Assembly: GCA_965220715.1 (NCBI GenBank)
Contig: OZ244843.1
Span: forward strand, 2,976,001 to 3,040,000
Direction of reading: 5' to 3'
Length of the DNA: 64,000 bases
DNA from: Bin5 sp965220715
GTDB lineage: Bacteria; Chloroflexota; Anaerolineae; Caldilineales; Caldilineaceae
Below, in pieces: positions 8,373 to 19,817 of the stretch. Position 1 is the stretch's first letter, and each line of letters opens with the position of its first letter. The translations under genes and the position numbers were made by a program. Below the pieces are notes generated by a model. That model saw nothing but the letters and a program-made list of their open reading frames with translations. It had not been told where the DNA came from and did no database searches.

Positions 8373-9995
8373 ATGCTATCCGGCCTGATGATGGACTATC
8401 AGCTCACCATCGATCGCGTTCTGGAACACGGTAGTCGCCTCTATCCCCACAAGAAGATCAGGACCAAGCTGCCTGATGGCACACTGCACGAGTACTCCTT
8501 CCGCGACTTCTACGGGCGGGTGAAGCGGCTGTGCAATGTGCTCGAAGGGCTGGGCGTGGAGCCTGGGGACCGGGTCGGCACTTTCGCCTGGAACAACTAC
8601 CAGCACGTGGAGCTTTACTTCGGCGCGCCGGGCGCGGGCGCAGTGGTGCATACGCTCAACATTCGCCTCTTTCCCGATCAGCTGGCCTACATCGTCAACC
8701 ACGCCGAGGACAAGGTGATCTTCATCGACGCCACGCTGCTGCCGCTGATCGAACCACTGGCGGACAAGCTAGGCTGTGTTGAGCATTTTGTGCTGTTCAA
8801 CGGGCCTCACGGCGGCGTGGAGACGAAACTGCCCGGTCAGATTCACGATTACCAGATGTTGATGGCGGCTGCGGACGACGAATACAACTGGCGCGTGGAG
8901 GGGGAGAACCAGGCGATGGGGCTCTGTTACACGAGCGGCACGACTGGCCATCCCAAGGGCGCGCTCTACAGCCACCGCTCGATGTATCTACACACGGTGG
9001 CAGCCTGTCAGGCGGCCGCGATCGGCCTGACCGAGAACGACGTGGTGATGCCGGTCGTTCCCCAGTTCCACGCCATGGCCTGGGGCCTGCCCTATGCGGC
9101 CATCAACGTTGGCGCAGACCTGGTCCTGCCCGGGCCGCACATGCAGCCGTCGGCCCTGGCCGAGCTGATCGAAACGGAGCGGGTGACGGTCGCGGCCGGC
9201 GTGCCGACGATTTGGAACGGTCTTTATCACGACCTCAAGCAGAACCGCCGTGACCTCTCCTGTATCCGCGCGCTGGTGGTGGGCGGTTCGGCGATGCCGC
9301 GCAGCCTGATCGAGGCGTATGAGAAGGAGTTGGGCGTGAACGTCGTCCATGCCTGGGGCATGACGGAGATGTCGCCGCTGGGGACGGTATCGAAGCTGCT
9401 CAGCCATCACCGGCAGTTGCCGCAGGAGCAGAAGTGGGATGTGAAGGCGCGCCAAGGGTATCCGATCGCCGGTGTGGAGATGCGCATCGTCAACGAGGAA
9501 GGTAAGGAACAGCCCTGGGACGGGACAACGATGGGCGAACTGCAGGTGCGCGGTCCGTGGGTGGTGCGGGAGTATTTCAAGCTGGATGGGGGCGGCGACA
9601 GTTTTACCGACGACGGCTGGTTCCGCACTGGGGATGTGGTAACTATCACTGAAGACGGCTTTATGACGATCACCGACCGAACGAAGGACTTGGTGAAGAG
9701 TGGAGGCGAGTGGATCTCATCGGTGGAGCTGGAGAACCTGCTGATGGCCCATCCGCAGGTGTTGGAGGCGGCGGTGATCGCGATTCCCGATGAGCGCTGG
9801 CAGGAACGGCCGCTGGCTGTATTCGTGCCGACTAATACGGGCGATCCGCCGGACGCGGACAAACTGCGGAGTTTTCTGGAGCCGCAGGTCGCGACGTGGT
9901 GGCTGCCGGACGACTATGTGCTGATTGATGAGATTCCGAAGACGGGGACGGGGAAGTTTGACAAGAAGGTTCTGCGGGAGCGGTATGCTGGGTGA
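8373..9995 (+). CDS. Acyl-CoA synthetase (AMP-forming, fatty-acid CoA ligase family)
   Basis: The enzyme activates a carboxylic acid with ATP to an acyl-adenylate and then the CoA thioester. The ATG at 8373 follows AAGGAG with 7-nt spacing; a TTG frame from 8343 lacks such a site. The product is 540 aa, normal for the family. The ATP/AMP motif YTSGTTGHPKGALYSH (~195), the adenine-binding region with WGMTEMSPLG (~340), the hinge DRTKDLVKSGGEWIS (~435) and the C-terminal catalytic Lys in KTGTGKFDKK (~525) are all present. The overall type resembles medium/long-chain fatty acyl-CoA ligases (AlkK/FadD-like). It is paired with the upstream acyl-CoA dehydrogenase. Substrate chain length cannot be determined. 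Confidence 0.9.
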   Translation: MLSGLMMDYQLTIDRVLEHGSRLYPHKKIRTKLPDGTLHEYSFRDFYGRVKRLCNVLEGLGVEPGDRVGTFAWNNYQHVELYFGAPGAGAVVHTLNIRLFPDQLAYIVNHAEDKVIFIDATLLPLIEPLADKLGCVEHFVLFNGPHGGVETKLPGQIHDYQMLMAAADDEYNWRVEGENQAMGLCYTSGTTGHPKGALYSHRSMYLHTVAACQAAAIGLTENDVVMPVVPQFHAMAWGLPYAAINVGADLVLPGPHMQPSALAELIETERVTVAAGVPTIWNGLYHDLKQNRRDLSCIRALVVGGSAMPRSLIEAYEKELGVNVVHAWGMTEMSPLGTVSKLLSHHRQLPQEQKWDVKARQGYPIAGVEMRIVNEEGKEQPWDGTTMGELQVRGPWVVREYFKLDGGGDSFTDDGWFRTGDVVTITEDGFMTITDRTKDLVKSGGEWISSVELENLLMAHPQVLEAAVIAIPDERWQERPLAVFVPTNTGDPPDADKLRSFLEPQVATWWLPDDYVLIDEIPKTGTGKFDKKVLRERYAG

Positions 9996-10007
9996 GGAAG
10001 GTAGCGT

Positions 10008-10916
10008 TCAGACAGCCTCGGCCCAGGCCTGCCGCAACATTTCGATGCTCTGGGGGACTGCGGTGGCGGCGTCTTCGGCGCCTTCCATTTCGATTGAACA
10101 GTAGCCGCGCCAGCCGGCATCGAGCAGAATGCGAAAGATGCGGGCATAGTCGAGGTCGAGGCTGTACCAGGAGCCGCCGCCCGGGTAGGTTTTGGCGTGG
10201 GCCAGGCACACGTGGGGGGCGATGCGCGCCATCGCCGCGTACATATCCTCCTCGAAGAGGAAGTTGCCCATGTCGAGGATCGCCTGAAGCCAGGGCGAGT
10301 CGATGGTCTCGATGATGCGGGCCATGTCGTGGGCGAAGGTCGTCAGACCCCAGTGGTTTTCCAGCAGCAGGAGCACACCGCGCCGCTCGGCGTGCGGCAG
10401 GCAGCGCTCGATGGCGTCGATGACCCAGCCGAAGGCGTCATCCATGGTGAAGCCCTGCCACGGCTCTACCCAGCCCTTAGCCTTGATCAGATCGTCGAAG
10501 CTGCCCTGTTTGCGGAAGCCGCCGGAGTTGACCCGGATCGACGGGATCCCCATCTCGTGGGCCAGATCGATGCAGTGCAGGGTGTGGTCAATTTGCTGCT
10601 GGCGCACTTCGGCATCATCGTGGACAAAGTCCTGGTGAATCGAGAGGTTGTAGAGATCCAGCCCCAGCGTAAAGGCGTGCCGCTTGAGCTTCTGCAAGTA
10701 AGCGTTCTCCCCCGACTCCATCTGGCGGTGGAGGATCTCGACGCCAAACAGCCCCAGTTCGGCAGCGGCGTCCAGAACTGTCTCGATTGGGGTCTTCTCC
10801 TCGGTGAAGTGCCAGTAGGAGTAGGTTGACGTGCCCAGGCGCAGGGCGTTGTTGCCATGCTCCCCGTTGCCCATCTTCTGCGCCCCGCCCGCCGAATTGT
10901 TCTGGCCAACTGTCAT
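10008..10916 (-). CDS. Sugar phosphate isomerase/epimerase family protein (xylose isomerase-like TIM barrel)
   Basis: The product is 302 aa, with the ATG at 10914-10916 preceded by AAGGAG (8 nt). It shows the pattern of the AP-endonuclease-2/xylose-isomerase-like fold: LGTSTYSYWHF start, FGVEILHRQ strand, IRVNSGGF, LLLLENHWGLTT with candidate metal ligand Glu, AILDMGNF with Asp, HVCLAHAKTYP with His, and CSIEMEG with a final Glu. These conserved acids and His suggest a divalent-metal isomerase or epimerase. It is the last gene of the long minus-strand run and starts 52 nt after ilvD. Its relation to amino acid synthesis is unclear and it may simply be co-transcribed. It converges with the acyl-CoA synthetase, whose stop lies 12 bp away. 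Confidence 0.8.
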   Translation of the reverse strand: MTVGQNNSAGGAQKMGNGEHGNNALRLGTSTYSYWHFTEEKTPIETVLDAAAELGLFGVEILHRQMESGENAYLQKLKRHAFTLGLDLYNLSIHQDFVHDDAEVRQQQIDHTLHCIDLAHEMGIPSIRVNSGGFRKQGSFDDLIKAKGWVEPWQGFTMDDAFGWVIDAIERCLPHAERRGVLLLLENHWGLTTFAHDMARIIETIDSPWLQAILDMGNFLFEEDMYAAMARIAPHVCLAHAKTYPGGGSWYSLDLDYARIFRILLDAGWRGYCSIEMEGAEDAATAVPQSIEMLRQAWAEAV

Positions 10917-10968
10917 GAATTTATCTCCTTCGATACGTTCAGTCTGGTATTGCCGGCATTGACCGCGT

Positions 10969-12678
<1,710 letters not shown>

Positions 12679-12771
12679 GAGATTCTCTTCCCTGATGAAA
12701 TTAAGGTTGGCCCACGCTGCCTTTTGTAGCCAGACGCCGGACTGTTCGCTGTGTCCCGGTTTGGTTCTCCA

Positions 12772-14535
12772 CTAGCCGGCGCTGGTAGGTTCCGCGCCCC
12801 TGTTGTTTCCGGCATGGACCGGAGTTCCACCAGGTTGCAATTCATCCGCCAGCGGCTGCACGTTGCCGAAATCCTCGCCGCGGGCAGTCGTACCTGTGAA
12901 CTCCTGCTGGTCGTAGGAGAGGAGGAAGAATTCGACCGCGTCGGAGATCGCCGTCCAACTGGCCTCGATGATATTGGTGCTGGCGCCGACGGTGGTCCAG
13001 CTGCGGGCGCCATCCGAGCTGGTGATCAGCACGCGCACCGAAGCGCCGGTTCCCTGGTCGCTGTTGAGAATGCGCACTTTGTAGTCCAGAAGGTGCATGC
13101 GATCCAGTTGAGGGAAATAGCCATGGATTGCCTTGCGCAGCGCCAGCATCAGCGCGTTGACCGGACCGTTGCCCTCCGCTACCTCGTGGTAGATTTGATC
13201 CCCTACCTCAACCTTTATGGTCGCCTCCGACGAAAGGCCGCGCCCGGCCCGGTTGGCCACCGCCACGGTGTAGTCGATCAAAGAGAAGCTGGGGCGGTAC
13301 CCCTCCTGCGAACGGCGCAACATCAGGTCGACGCTGGCGTCGGCGCTTTCGAATGCGAATCCGATATTCTCCATTTCCTTGATCTGCTGGAGTACGGCGC
13401 GCTCCTTTTCGCGGGACAGCCCTTCCACGCCGAATTCATCCGCCTTGATGGAGATGTTGTCCTTGCCGCTTAGTTCGCTAACGAGGACGCGGGTCTGGTT
13501 GCCTATCAGCTCCGGGTCGACATGCTGGTAACTGTCGACGTTTTTGAGGACAGCGTTGACGTGCGTGCCCCCTTTATGCGCGAAGGCGCTCTGGCCGACA
13601 AAGGGCTGGTGCGTGTTGGGTCGCAGGTTCGCAAGGTCGTTGACATAGTGGCTCAGATCGGTCAGGTAAGCCAGTTTCTCGGCCGACACAAGGTCGTAGC
13701 CCATTTTCAGCTGCAAGTTGGCGATGATGCTTACGAGGTTGGCGTTGCCGCAACGTTCGCCGTAGCCGTTGATGGTGCCCTGCACGTGAGTACAGCCGTT
13801 TCGAATCGCCTCCAGCGAGTTGGCGACGCCGGTGTCGCTGTCGTTGTGGGCGTGGATGCCGAGGGTAAATCTTCCGGCGCCTGGCCGCGCGCTGCTTTGG
13901 CGGCCGTTGCCGCCTTCGATGGTGGGGGCGAGGTCGGCGGAAAGGTCGCGGCACACGGCGCGCACAATTTCGCCGACCTCCCAGACAAGGCTGCCGCCGT
14001 TGGTGTCGCAGAGGACGATGCAGGTGGCGCCGCCGGCAATGGCTTGCTTGAGAGTCGCCAGCGCATAATCGGCGTTCTTCTTGTAGCCGTCGAAGAAATG
14101 CTCGGCGTCGTAGATCACTTCCCGGCCATGTTCGGCGAGATAGGCCACCGACTCGCGAATCATGCGCAGGTTCTCTGGGGGCGTCGTTTGCAGAACATCG
14201 CGCACGTGCAGATCCCAGCTCTTGCCAAACAGTGAAATGACCGGCGTTTCGGCTTCCAGCAGCAGTTGAATCTGTGGGTCGTCGGCCGGACCGGTGTCCC
14301 GTTTGCAGGTCGAGCCGAAGGCGGTAATGCGGGCGTGCTTCAGCGTCAGTTCGCGCCCGGCCCGTTCGAAGAACTCCATATCCTTCGGATTGGAGCCGGG
14401 CCAGCCGCCCTCAATGTAGTCGACGCCAAACTCGTCCAGTCGGGCGGCGATGTGCAGTTTGTCGTCGCAACTGAGCGAGACGCCCTCGGCTTGGGCGCCG
14501 TCGCGCAATGTCGTGTCGAATAGTTGAATCTTCAC
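12772..14535 (-). CDS. cimA: (R)-citramalate synthase
   Basis: CimA condenses pyruvate and acetyl-CoA to citramalate, the threonine-independent entry to isoleucine. The N-terminal DRE-TIM (HMGL-like) barrel begins KIQLFDTTLRDGAQAEGVSL. This start, with GGWPGSNPKD and the long LeuA-like C-terminal regulatory domain, matches the TIGR00977-type citramalate synthase rather than LeuA; a genuine leuA is at 46-47.8 kb. Metal ligands are seen in the TLRDG Asp and the HAHND motif. I chose the GTG at 14533-14535 because GGAG lies 9 nt upstream; a TTG at 14580 would add 15 residues without a ribosome site. The product is 587 aa with a poorly conserved ~25-residue C-terminal tail. Confidence 0.9.
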   Translation of the reverse strand: MKIQLFDTTLRDGAQAEGVSLSCDDKLHIAARLDEFGVDYIEGGWPGSNPKDMEFFERAGRELTLKHARITAFGSTCKRDTGPADDPQIQLLLEAETPVISLFGKSWDLHVRDVLQTTPPENLRMIRESVAYLAEHGREVIYDAEHFFDGYKKNADYALATLKQAIAGGATCIVLCDTNGGSLVWEVGEIVRAVCRDLSADLAPTIEGGNGRQSSARPGAGRFTLGIHAHNDSDTGVANSLEAIRNGCTHVQGTINGYGERCGNANLVSIIANLQLKMGYDLVSAEKLAYLTDLSHYVNDLANLRPNTHQPFVGQSAFAHKGGTHVNAVLKNVDSYQHVDPELIGNQTRVLVSELSGKDNISIKADEFGVEGLSREKERAVLQQIKEMENIGFAFESADASVDLMLRRSQEGYRPSFSLIDYTVAVANRAGRGLSSEATIKVEVGDQIYHEVAEGNGPVNALMLALRKAIHGYFPQLDRMHLLDYKVRILNSDQGTGASVRVLITSSDGARSWTTVGASTNIIEASWTAISDAVEFFLLSYDQQEFTGTTARGEDFGNVQPLADELQPGGTPVHAGNNRGAEPTSAG

Positions 14536-14624
14536 TTCTGTTGACTCCGTATAATTGCAAACAGGTCCACTTTTCCTCAAGTGGCCGCTTTTGTCAGGGG
14601 ACAGATCGAATCGTCTAATCTCCG

Positions 14625-17546
14625 TTAGCCCGTAGCCTGCAGACCGGCGGCGATACCGTTGATGGACAACAGAATCGCCTGTCGCAAACGGGGGTCTTCC
14701 CCAGATGCGTCGCGCTCTTCCGGGGCATTCTTGGCCTTGCCTCCGCCGGCAGTTCGTTGCTTGTTGAGCAACGCCACTTGAATATAGTTGAGCGGATCGA
14801 CATAGGGATTACGCAGATTGATGCTGCGTTGGAGCCAAGTCTCGTTGTCCAGAAGGGCAGCTTGGCCGGTAATCTCCAGTATGAGCCGCTCGGTGCGCTG
14901 AAACTCGGCGATGATTTCAGTGAAGATGGCGTTTTGCGTCGAAGGTTCGGCCAGCGACGCGTACAGGGCGGCGATCGGCATATCGGCGCGCCGCATCGAG
15001 AGCTGCGCTCTGTCGATGACGGTGCGGAAGAAAGGCCAGTCCTTATACATCTCCTGCAAGACCGCAATCTTTTGCGGCGAGCCTGCGTGCATACCGGTGC
15101 CGAGGCCGTACCAGCCAGGCAGATTCACCCGGCTTTGCGTCCAGGCGAAAACCCAGGGGATTGCCCGCAGGTCAGAAATTTCGGCGGTCTGGCGGCGTTT
15201 GGCCGGCCGCGATCCGATATTCATCTGCGCCAGTTGTTCAATTGGCGTCGCCTCGTGAAAATAGCGCAGAAAGGCCGGATTCTCGACCAGCGCCCGATAT
15301 TTCTGTCCCGAGCGTTCGCTTGCGGTCTCCAGGATTTCCGCCCAACTTTGAGCGGATGCGTGCGACGAGTTTTCGCTCAACTCGTCGCCTTCCAGAGAGT
15401 CCTGGTAGGTCTCGCAGCTCGCCAGCAGTACGGCGTTGACCAACTGTTCAAGATGGCGTTGGGCGACCGCGCGGTTGCTGTAGCGGGCGCTAATTACCTC
15501 ACCCTGTTCGGTTATCTTGATCCGCCCTTGAACAGAGCCCGGCGGCTGGGCCAGGATGGCCCGATTGGCGGGCCCGCCGCCGCGACCGATCGAGCCTCCC
15601 CGCCCGTGAAACAGCGTCAGTTTTACGTCGTAGGCGCGGCAGGTTCGGGCCAATCTTTGCTGCGCCTGATAGAGAGACCAGCTCGATCGCAGGAAGCCGC
15701 CATCCTTGTTGGAGTCGCTGTAACCGATCATGATTTCCTGGCGATTGCCCCGTTGCGCCAGATGTCTGCGGTAGATCGGAGATTCAAAAAGGGCACTCAC
15801 TATCTCGGGCGCTCTGACAAGGTCATCGATTGTCTCAAAGAGGGGCGCAATGTCTATTTTGCCGAACAGGCCGGCGTCCTTCGCCAGCAACAGCACCTCC
15901 AACACGTGGCTGACCGAGGTTGTCATGCTGATGATGTAGGCGCCGATGGCCTGAGGGGCGATTCGTTCATGGGCCTGGCGGATGAGCCGGAAGAGGGCCA
16001 CGGTCTCGTTGGTTTCGACGCTGTACTGGAGGCGCGCCGTCAGGGGGCGCGGGCTTTCGATCTCCTCGACCAGGAGGCGTGTCCGGTCCTGTTCCGGCAG
16101 CTCCGTATAGTCGAAGTTGCTATCCTGCGGCAGACTGTAGCGATGCAGCAACTCCGCGACCGCTTCACAGTGGCGGTCGGAATGCTGGCGGATATCCATC
16201 GACGCCAGATGGAAGCCGAAGATGCGCGCCTGTTGGACTAGACGGGCAAAACGACCTTCTGCCAGCCGGTTGCCTTTATTCTGGCGCAGGCTGCGCTGAA
16301 TCAGCTCCAGGTCATGGATGAATTCGTCGGCATTTTGGTAGGCCCAGGGATCCAGCCGGCGCGCTTGCCAGGCTTCCCGGTTCTGGGCCAAAGTCGCGCC
16401 CAGGCGCCGGTAAATCAGGATCATTTTTTGGCGATAAGGTTCAAGCGAGAAGCGGTCCAGGCGTGCGGTGTCGCTCTGGGGGGCGCGCTCCAGGTCCTGC
16501 GCCAAGCTGTCGAGAAACTCTTGCGAAAAGGCGCCGCGCGTATTGGCCACGCTCAGGTGCCCGTACATGCCGACGACGGCGCGGCGGTAGAGTTCCAGTG
16601 CCTGTTGTTTCTGTTGACGAAGCGCGCCCTCGGTGACATCTTGGGTTACAAACGGATTGCCGTCGCGGTCACCACCAATCCAAGAACCGTAGCGCAAAAA
16701 GGTGGGCAGGTGGCTGGGGGAGTTATCTGCGCCTTCGCCGACGACGCAATCTGGGAATTCCCTATCCAGTGCCTGATTCAGTTCGCTATAGATATCAGGT
16801 AGCAGGTCGAACAGAGTGGTATCGAAGAAGTAGAGGCCCTCACGCACCTCGTCCAACACCTCCGGACGTCGTTCCCGGTTTACATCACTTTGCCACAACG
16901 ACACAATGATTTCGCGGATCTGTTCCCAATTCTGCATCTTTTCGCTGGGCAACAGGAGGTGGGCCTCCAATTCGTGTAGTAATCTCGTCAAGTCAAGCAA
17001 CTTCAGGAGTATGGTTCGGCGTTTGGCCTCGGTCGGGTGGGCCGTAAAAACCGGCTTGATCAGCAGTTCATCGAGGAGGCGGCGCATCTCACCAGGCGGA
17101 GTCCCCCCGGTTCGCAGCGTCTTGACGGCGGCCGCGATCGTCTCGGGCATGGACCGGTCGTTCTCTTGCGCGTGCGCGGCCCGCTGACGTACGACGCGCA
17201 CGCGCTGCTGCTCCTCTGCCAGGTTAACGAGCTGGAAGTAGGTGGTGAACGCTTTCAGCACACCCAGGGTGCCGTCCAGATCATCCACCAGGCTTGTGGT
17301 CAGCCGCTCTATCTGCGGGCCGGCGTCTTGATTCCCCTGGCGCTGGGCGCGTGTCAGAGCGCGCAACTCTTCCACGAGGTCGAAAATTGCCTGACCTTCC
17401 TGTTCGACAATTGTTTCGCCCAGGACGTTGCCCAGCTGGCGAATGGTCCAGCGCAACCGGCTGTCGGCGTCGGTCTGGGCCGACAGGTTCCCGCTAGCGG
17501 ATTCTATGTCTGAGATATCTCTTTCCTGCATCGACAGAGAAGCCAT
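14625..17546 (-). CDS. ppc: Phosphoenolpyruvate carboxylase
   Basis: Ppc carboxylates PEP with bicarbonate to oxaloacetate, feeding the TCA cycle and aspartate- and glutamate-family synthesis. It is 973 aa, slightly longer than the usual ~880-950. Signature motifs are present: VFTAHPTEAKRRT with catalytic His (~165), GGDRDGNPFVT, GYSDSNKDGG (~610), FHGRGGSIGRGGGP (~645), QGRIKITEQGEVIS, and the C-terminal INGIAAGLQATG. Some 30-40 residues at the N-terminus look less conserved. It sits between leuB and cimA on one strand with ~90-nt gaps. Its presence inside a branched-chain amino acid/glutamate cluster suggests coordination of carbon supply with amino acid synthesis. Confidence 0.96.
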   Translation of the reverse strand: MASLSMQERDISDIESASGNLSAQTDADSRLRWTIRQLGNVLGETIVEQEGQAIFDLVEELRALTRAQRQGNQDAGPQIERLTTSLVDDLDGTLGVLKAFTTYFQLVNLAEEQQRVRVVRQRAAHAQENDRSMPETIAAAVKTLRTGGTPPGEMRRLLDELLIKPVFTAHPTEAKRRTILLKLLDLTRLLHELEAHLLLPSEKMQNWEQIREIIVSLWQSDVNRERRPEVLDEVREGLYFFDTTLFDLLPDIYSELNQALDREFPDCVVGEGADNSPSHLPTFLRYGSWIGGDRDGNPFVTQDVTEGALRQQKQQALELYRRAVVGMYGHLSVANTRGAFSQEFLDSLAQDLERAPQSDTARLDRFSLEPYRQKMILIYRRLGATLAQNREAWQARRLDPWAYQNADEFIHDLELIQRSLRQNKGNRLAEGRFARLVQQARIFGFHLASMDIRQHSDRHCEAVAELLHRYSLPQDSNFDYTELPEQDRTRLLVEEIESPRPLTARLQYSVETNETVALFRLIRQAHERIAPQAIGAYIISMTTSVSHVLEVLLLAKDAGLFGKIDIAPLFETIDDLVRAPEIVSALFESPIYRRHLAQRGNRQEIMIGYSDSNKDGGFLRSSWSLYQAQQRLARTCRAYDVKLTLFHGRGGSIGRGGGPANRAILAQPPGSVQGRIKITEQGEVISARYSNRAVAQRHLEQLVNAVLLASCETYQDSLEGDELSENSSHASAQSWAEILETASERSGQKYRALVENPAFLRYFHEATPIEQLAQMNIGSRPAKRRQTAEISDLRAIPWVFAWTQSRVNLPGWYGLGTGMHAGSPQKIAVLQEMYKDWPFFRTVIDRAQLSMRRADMPIAALYASLAEPSTQNAIFTEIIAEFQRTERLILEITGQAALLDNETWLQRSINLRNPYVDPLNYIQVALLNKQRTAGGGKAKNAPEERDASGEDPRLRQAILLSINGIAAGLQATG

Positions 17547-17640
17547 TCAGCTATCCCTATTGTGGGCGCTCATTTTTTGGTTCTCGCGCAACTGACAATA
17601 CGGAGCGCCCCAGTTCTCGCGTTGCCAGAACGAACTCATT

Positions 17641-18729
17641 CTATGAATCTTGGACTTCCTGAGCCACCAAATCTCCCAAAACCTCGGTGCCGGCCGCCTC
17701 CGTTCCCGGCTGGGCAATGTCCGGCGTGCGTACGCCCAGGGTAAGGACGGCATCGACTGCCGCCTCGACCGACGCAGCTTCCTCCTCCAATCCGAGACTA
17801 TGGCGGAGGAGCATGGCGCTGCTCAGAATTGCCGCCAGAGGGTTGGCGATTCCCTGTCCGGCAATATCGGGCGCGCTGCCGTGGATCGGCTCATAGAGAC
17901 CGAGGGGAAGGTTGTGCCGGTTGTTGCCATCTCCCAAGCTGGCGGAAGGCAGCATACCCATCGACCCGGCCAGCATTGACGCTTCATCGGTGAGGACGTC
18001 CCCGAACAGGTTGCCGGCTACGATCACATCGAAATCGGCCGGCCGGCGGATCAGGTGCATCGCCATGGCGTCGACGAGAATGTGCTCAACCTGCAGGTCG
18101 GGATAGTCGGAGAGCGCCTCGGTGGCGACTTTGCGCCAGAGGCGGGACGAGGCGAGCACATTGGCCTTGTCCACGCTGGCGATGCGCTTCTTGCGTTCCA
18201 TCGCCGAGTCGGCGGCCAGGCGCACGACGCGATCAATCTCCGGGCGTGTATAGACCATGGTGTCGAATGCCTCGAAATCGTCGTCAGCCTCTTTGCGCTG
18301 GCCGAAATAGATGCCTCCGGTCAGTTCGCGCACGACGAGGAGATCGACACCCTGCAGCGTCTCCTCCTTGATGGTGCTGGCGGAAAGCAGCTGCGGCTGG
18401 AGCTTGACCGGGCGCAGATTGGCGAATAGGTCCAGGCTCTTGCGCAGCGCCAGAACGCCGCGCTCGGGCCTATCTGGCACGTTGGGACCGTCCCATTTCG
18501 GCCCGCCAACCGCCCCCAGAAGCACGGCGTCAGCTGCGGCCGCGGCTTCCAGCGTTTTATCAGGTAGGCTGGCGCCAAACTTGTCGATGGCGCCTCCGCC
18601 GATAATCTGATGGTCAAACTCAAAATTGTGGCCGAACCGATCGGCTACAACGGCTAAGATCTTCCTGGCTTCCGCCGTGACTTCCGGGCCGATGCCGTCA
18701 CCATCCAAAATTACAATCGTTGCATCCAT
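17641..18729 (-). CDS. leuB: 3-isopropylmalate dehydrogenase
   Basis: LeuB oxidatively decarboxylates 3-isopropylmalate (and beta-methylmalate from citramalate) with NAD. It is 362 aa. Motifs: ILDGDGIGPEV at the N-terminus, LLGAVGGPKWD (~72), substrate-binding ERGVLALRKSLDLFANLRPV (~88), RELTGGIYFG (~137), the metal-binding region VDAMAMHLIRRPADFDVIV and NLFGDVLTDEASMLAGS, and the nucleotide loop EPIHGSAPDIAGQGIANP. AAGGA precedes the ATG at 18727-18729. It follows a methyltransferase gene after 198 nt that includes a possible hairpin. It ends 94 nt before ppc. Confidence 0.96.
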   Translation of the reverse strand: MDATIVILDGDGIGPEVTAEARKILAVVADRFGHNFEFDHQIIGGGAIDKFGASLPDKTLEAAAAADAVLLGAVGGPKWDGPNVPDRPERGVLALRKSLDLFANLRPVKLQPQLLSASTIKEETLQGVDLLVVRELTGGIYFGQRKEADDDFEAFDTMVYTRPEIDRVVRLAADSAMERKKRIASVDKANVLASSRLWRKVATEALSDYPDLQVEHILVDAMAMHLIRRPADFDVIVAGNLFGDVLTDEASMLAGSMGMLPSASLGDGNNRHNLPLGLYEPIHGSAPDIAGQGIANPLAAILSSAMLLRHSLGLEEEAASVEAAVDAVLTLGVRTPDIAQPGTEAAGTEVLGDLVAQEVQDS

Positions 18730-18751
18730 TCGTTAGTGTTCCTTCTGAAGT

Positions 18752-18796
18752 AACGCCCCAGGTTCGTGACATCCTTTAAATTGAAATCGGGGCGTT
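18752..18796 (-). promoter_or_regulatory. leuB: Hairpin in the leuB 5' region
   Basis: In the 198-nt gap before leuB, AACGCCCC (18752-18759) and GGGGCGTT (18789-18796) can pair over a 29-nt loop, just upstream of the leuB ribosome-binding site. No U-tract follows, so it is not a typical terminator. It could affect leuB translation or mRNA processing, or be chance. Confidence 0.3.
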
Positions 18797-18927
18797 GAAA
18801 TGGCTTATGTGATAATCTTTTCCTGCTACGTGTTTCGCTGCAATCGAATCTGCTTTGGTGAACCGTACTTCCGAGATTGTGATAGAAACTTCTGGCGGCA
18901 AGCGGCCATGCGGCCAAATGCGAGCAT

Positions 18928-19728
18928 CTAATCTGACTGCGACTCCGGGTAGTCGATTTCATCCTCAGTCGTCTCCGGGCGCGTGCCGCCGAAGACGGCC
19001 AACTCGAAGATTTTGAAGAAGCAGTCTACATCGTCATAGCCGATGGCGCGTAGCCACTCACATTGCAACTCCACCGAAGCCAAAATGTTCGCCCGTTTGT
19101 CCTCGCGCTTGCGGTAGGCGCCTGCCACTTGGTTTCGTGTTTGCGCGTCGCCTTCGGTCAGTTGACTTGCCCACAGACTATCGATGAAATAGTCGTCATA
19201 GAGCGCCTCGATGCTGGGCGTCGCCGATGAAACATGCTCGACATTCACAAAGACGCCGCCTGGCATAAGCAGATCGAATATATCCGTGTAGATCTGACGC
19301 TTGACGGAATCGGGCTGGTGGTGAATGGAGAAGCCGGAGACAACTACATCGAAGGGCGCGTGATTGGAAATGATATCGAACCAGGAGGGGTCGGAGTAGT
19401 CTACGGACGAAACGTGGAGCGATTTGCTATAGGCCTGCAAATTGCGGAGGGCTGCCTGCAGCATAGGCATGGAGAAATCGACCAAAGTCCCCTTGGCGCG
19501 GGGATACTTCTCCAAAATCGTTGCCGCCAGGATTCCGTCACCGCAGCCAAGGTCCAGAAAGTTGTGAACCGGTTGCTCCTCCGACCCCGAAATCACCCGC
19601 ATCATCACGTCCAACTGGGTCTGCGCCAGAGGAACGCCTTTGCGCACCCTTCGCAGGAAGTCGTTGACCAGTGAAGGGTCTTTCCACACCGAACTCTTTC
19701 CATCCATCGGAGGCGCGCCTGCTGTCAT
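18928..19728 (-). CDS. Class I SAM-dependent methyltransferase
   Basis: The Rossmann-type methyltransferase core has motif I NFLDLGCGDGILAATIL (~55), acidic strand-2 end GTLVDFSMPML, motif IV region PFDVVVSGFSIHHQ (~115) and LLMPGGVFVNVEHVS (~145). I use the ATG at 19726-19728, preceded by AAGGGG with 9-nt spacing, giving 266 aa; a TTG frame from 19800 extends it. The substrate is unknown. The F..HH and LLMPGG features are typical of small-molecule methyltransferases (UbiE/Methyltransf_25 group). It lies between leuD and leuB in the cluster, an unusual position with no obvious metabolic link. No membrane segment or signal peptide. Confidence 0.85.
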   Translation of the reverse strand: MTAGAPPMDGKSSVWKDPSLVNDFLRRVRKGVPLAQTQLDVMMRVISGSEEQPVHNFLDLGCGDGILAATILEKYPRAKGTLVDFSMPMLQAALRNLQAYSKSLHVSSVDYSDPSWFDIISNHAPFDVVVSGFSIHHQPDSVKRQIYTDIFDLLMPGGVFVNVEHVSSATPSIEALYDDYFIDSLWASQLTEGDAQTRNQVAGAYRKREDKRANILASVELQCEWLRAIGYDDVDCFFKIFELAVFGGTRPETTEDEIDYPESQSD

Positions 19729-19817
19729 CCGCTTCATCCCCTTTCCGCTTTCCAGCTTTCGATCTTTCGCAGACAGAACCTGCTGTTTTGCGCTCGACAA
19801 CGAGAGATCAAGAACTG

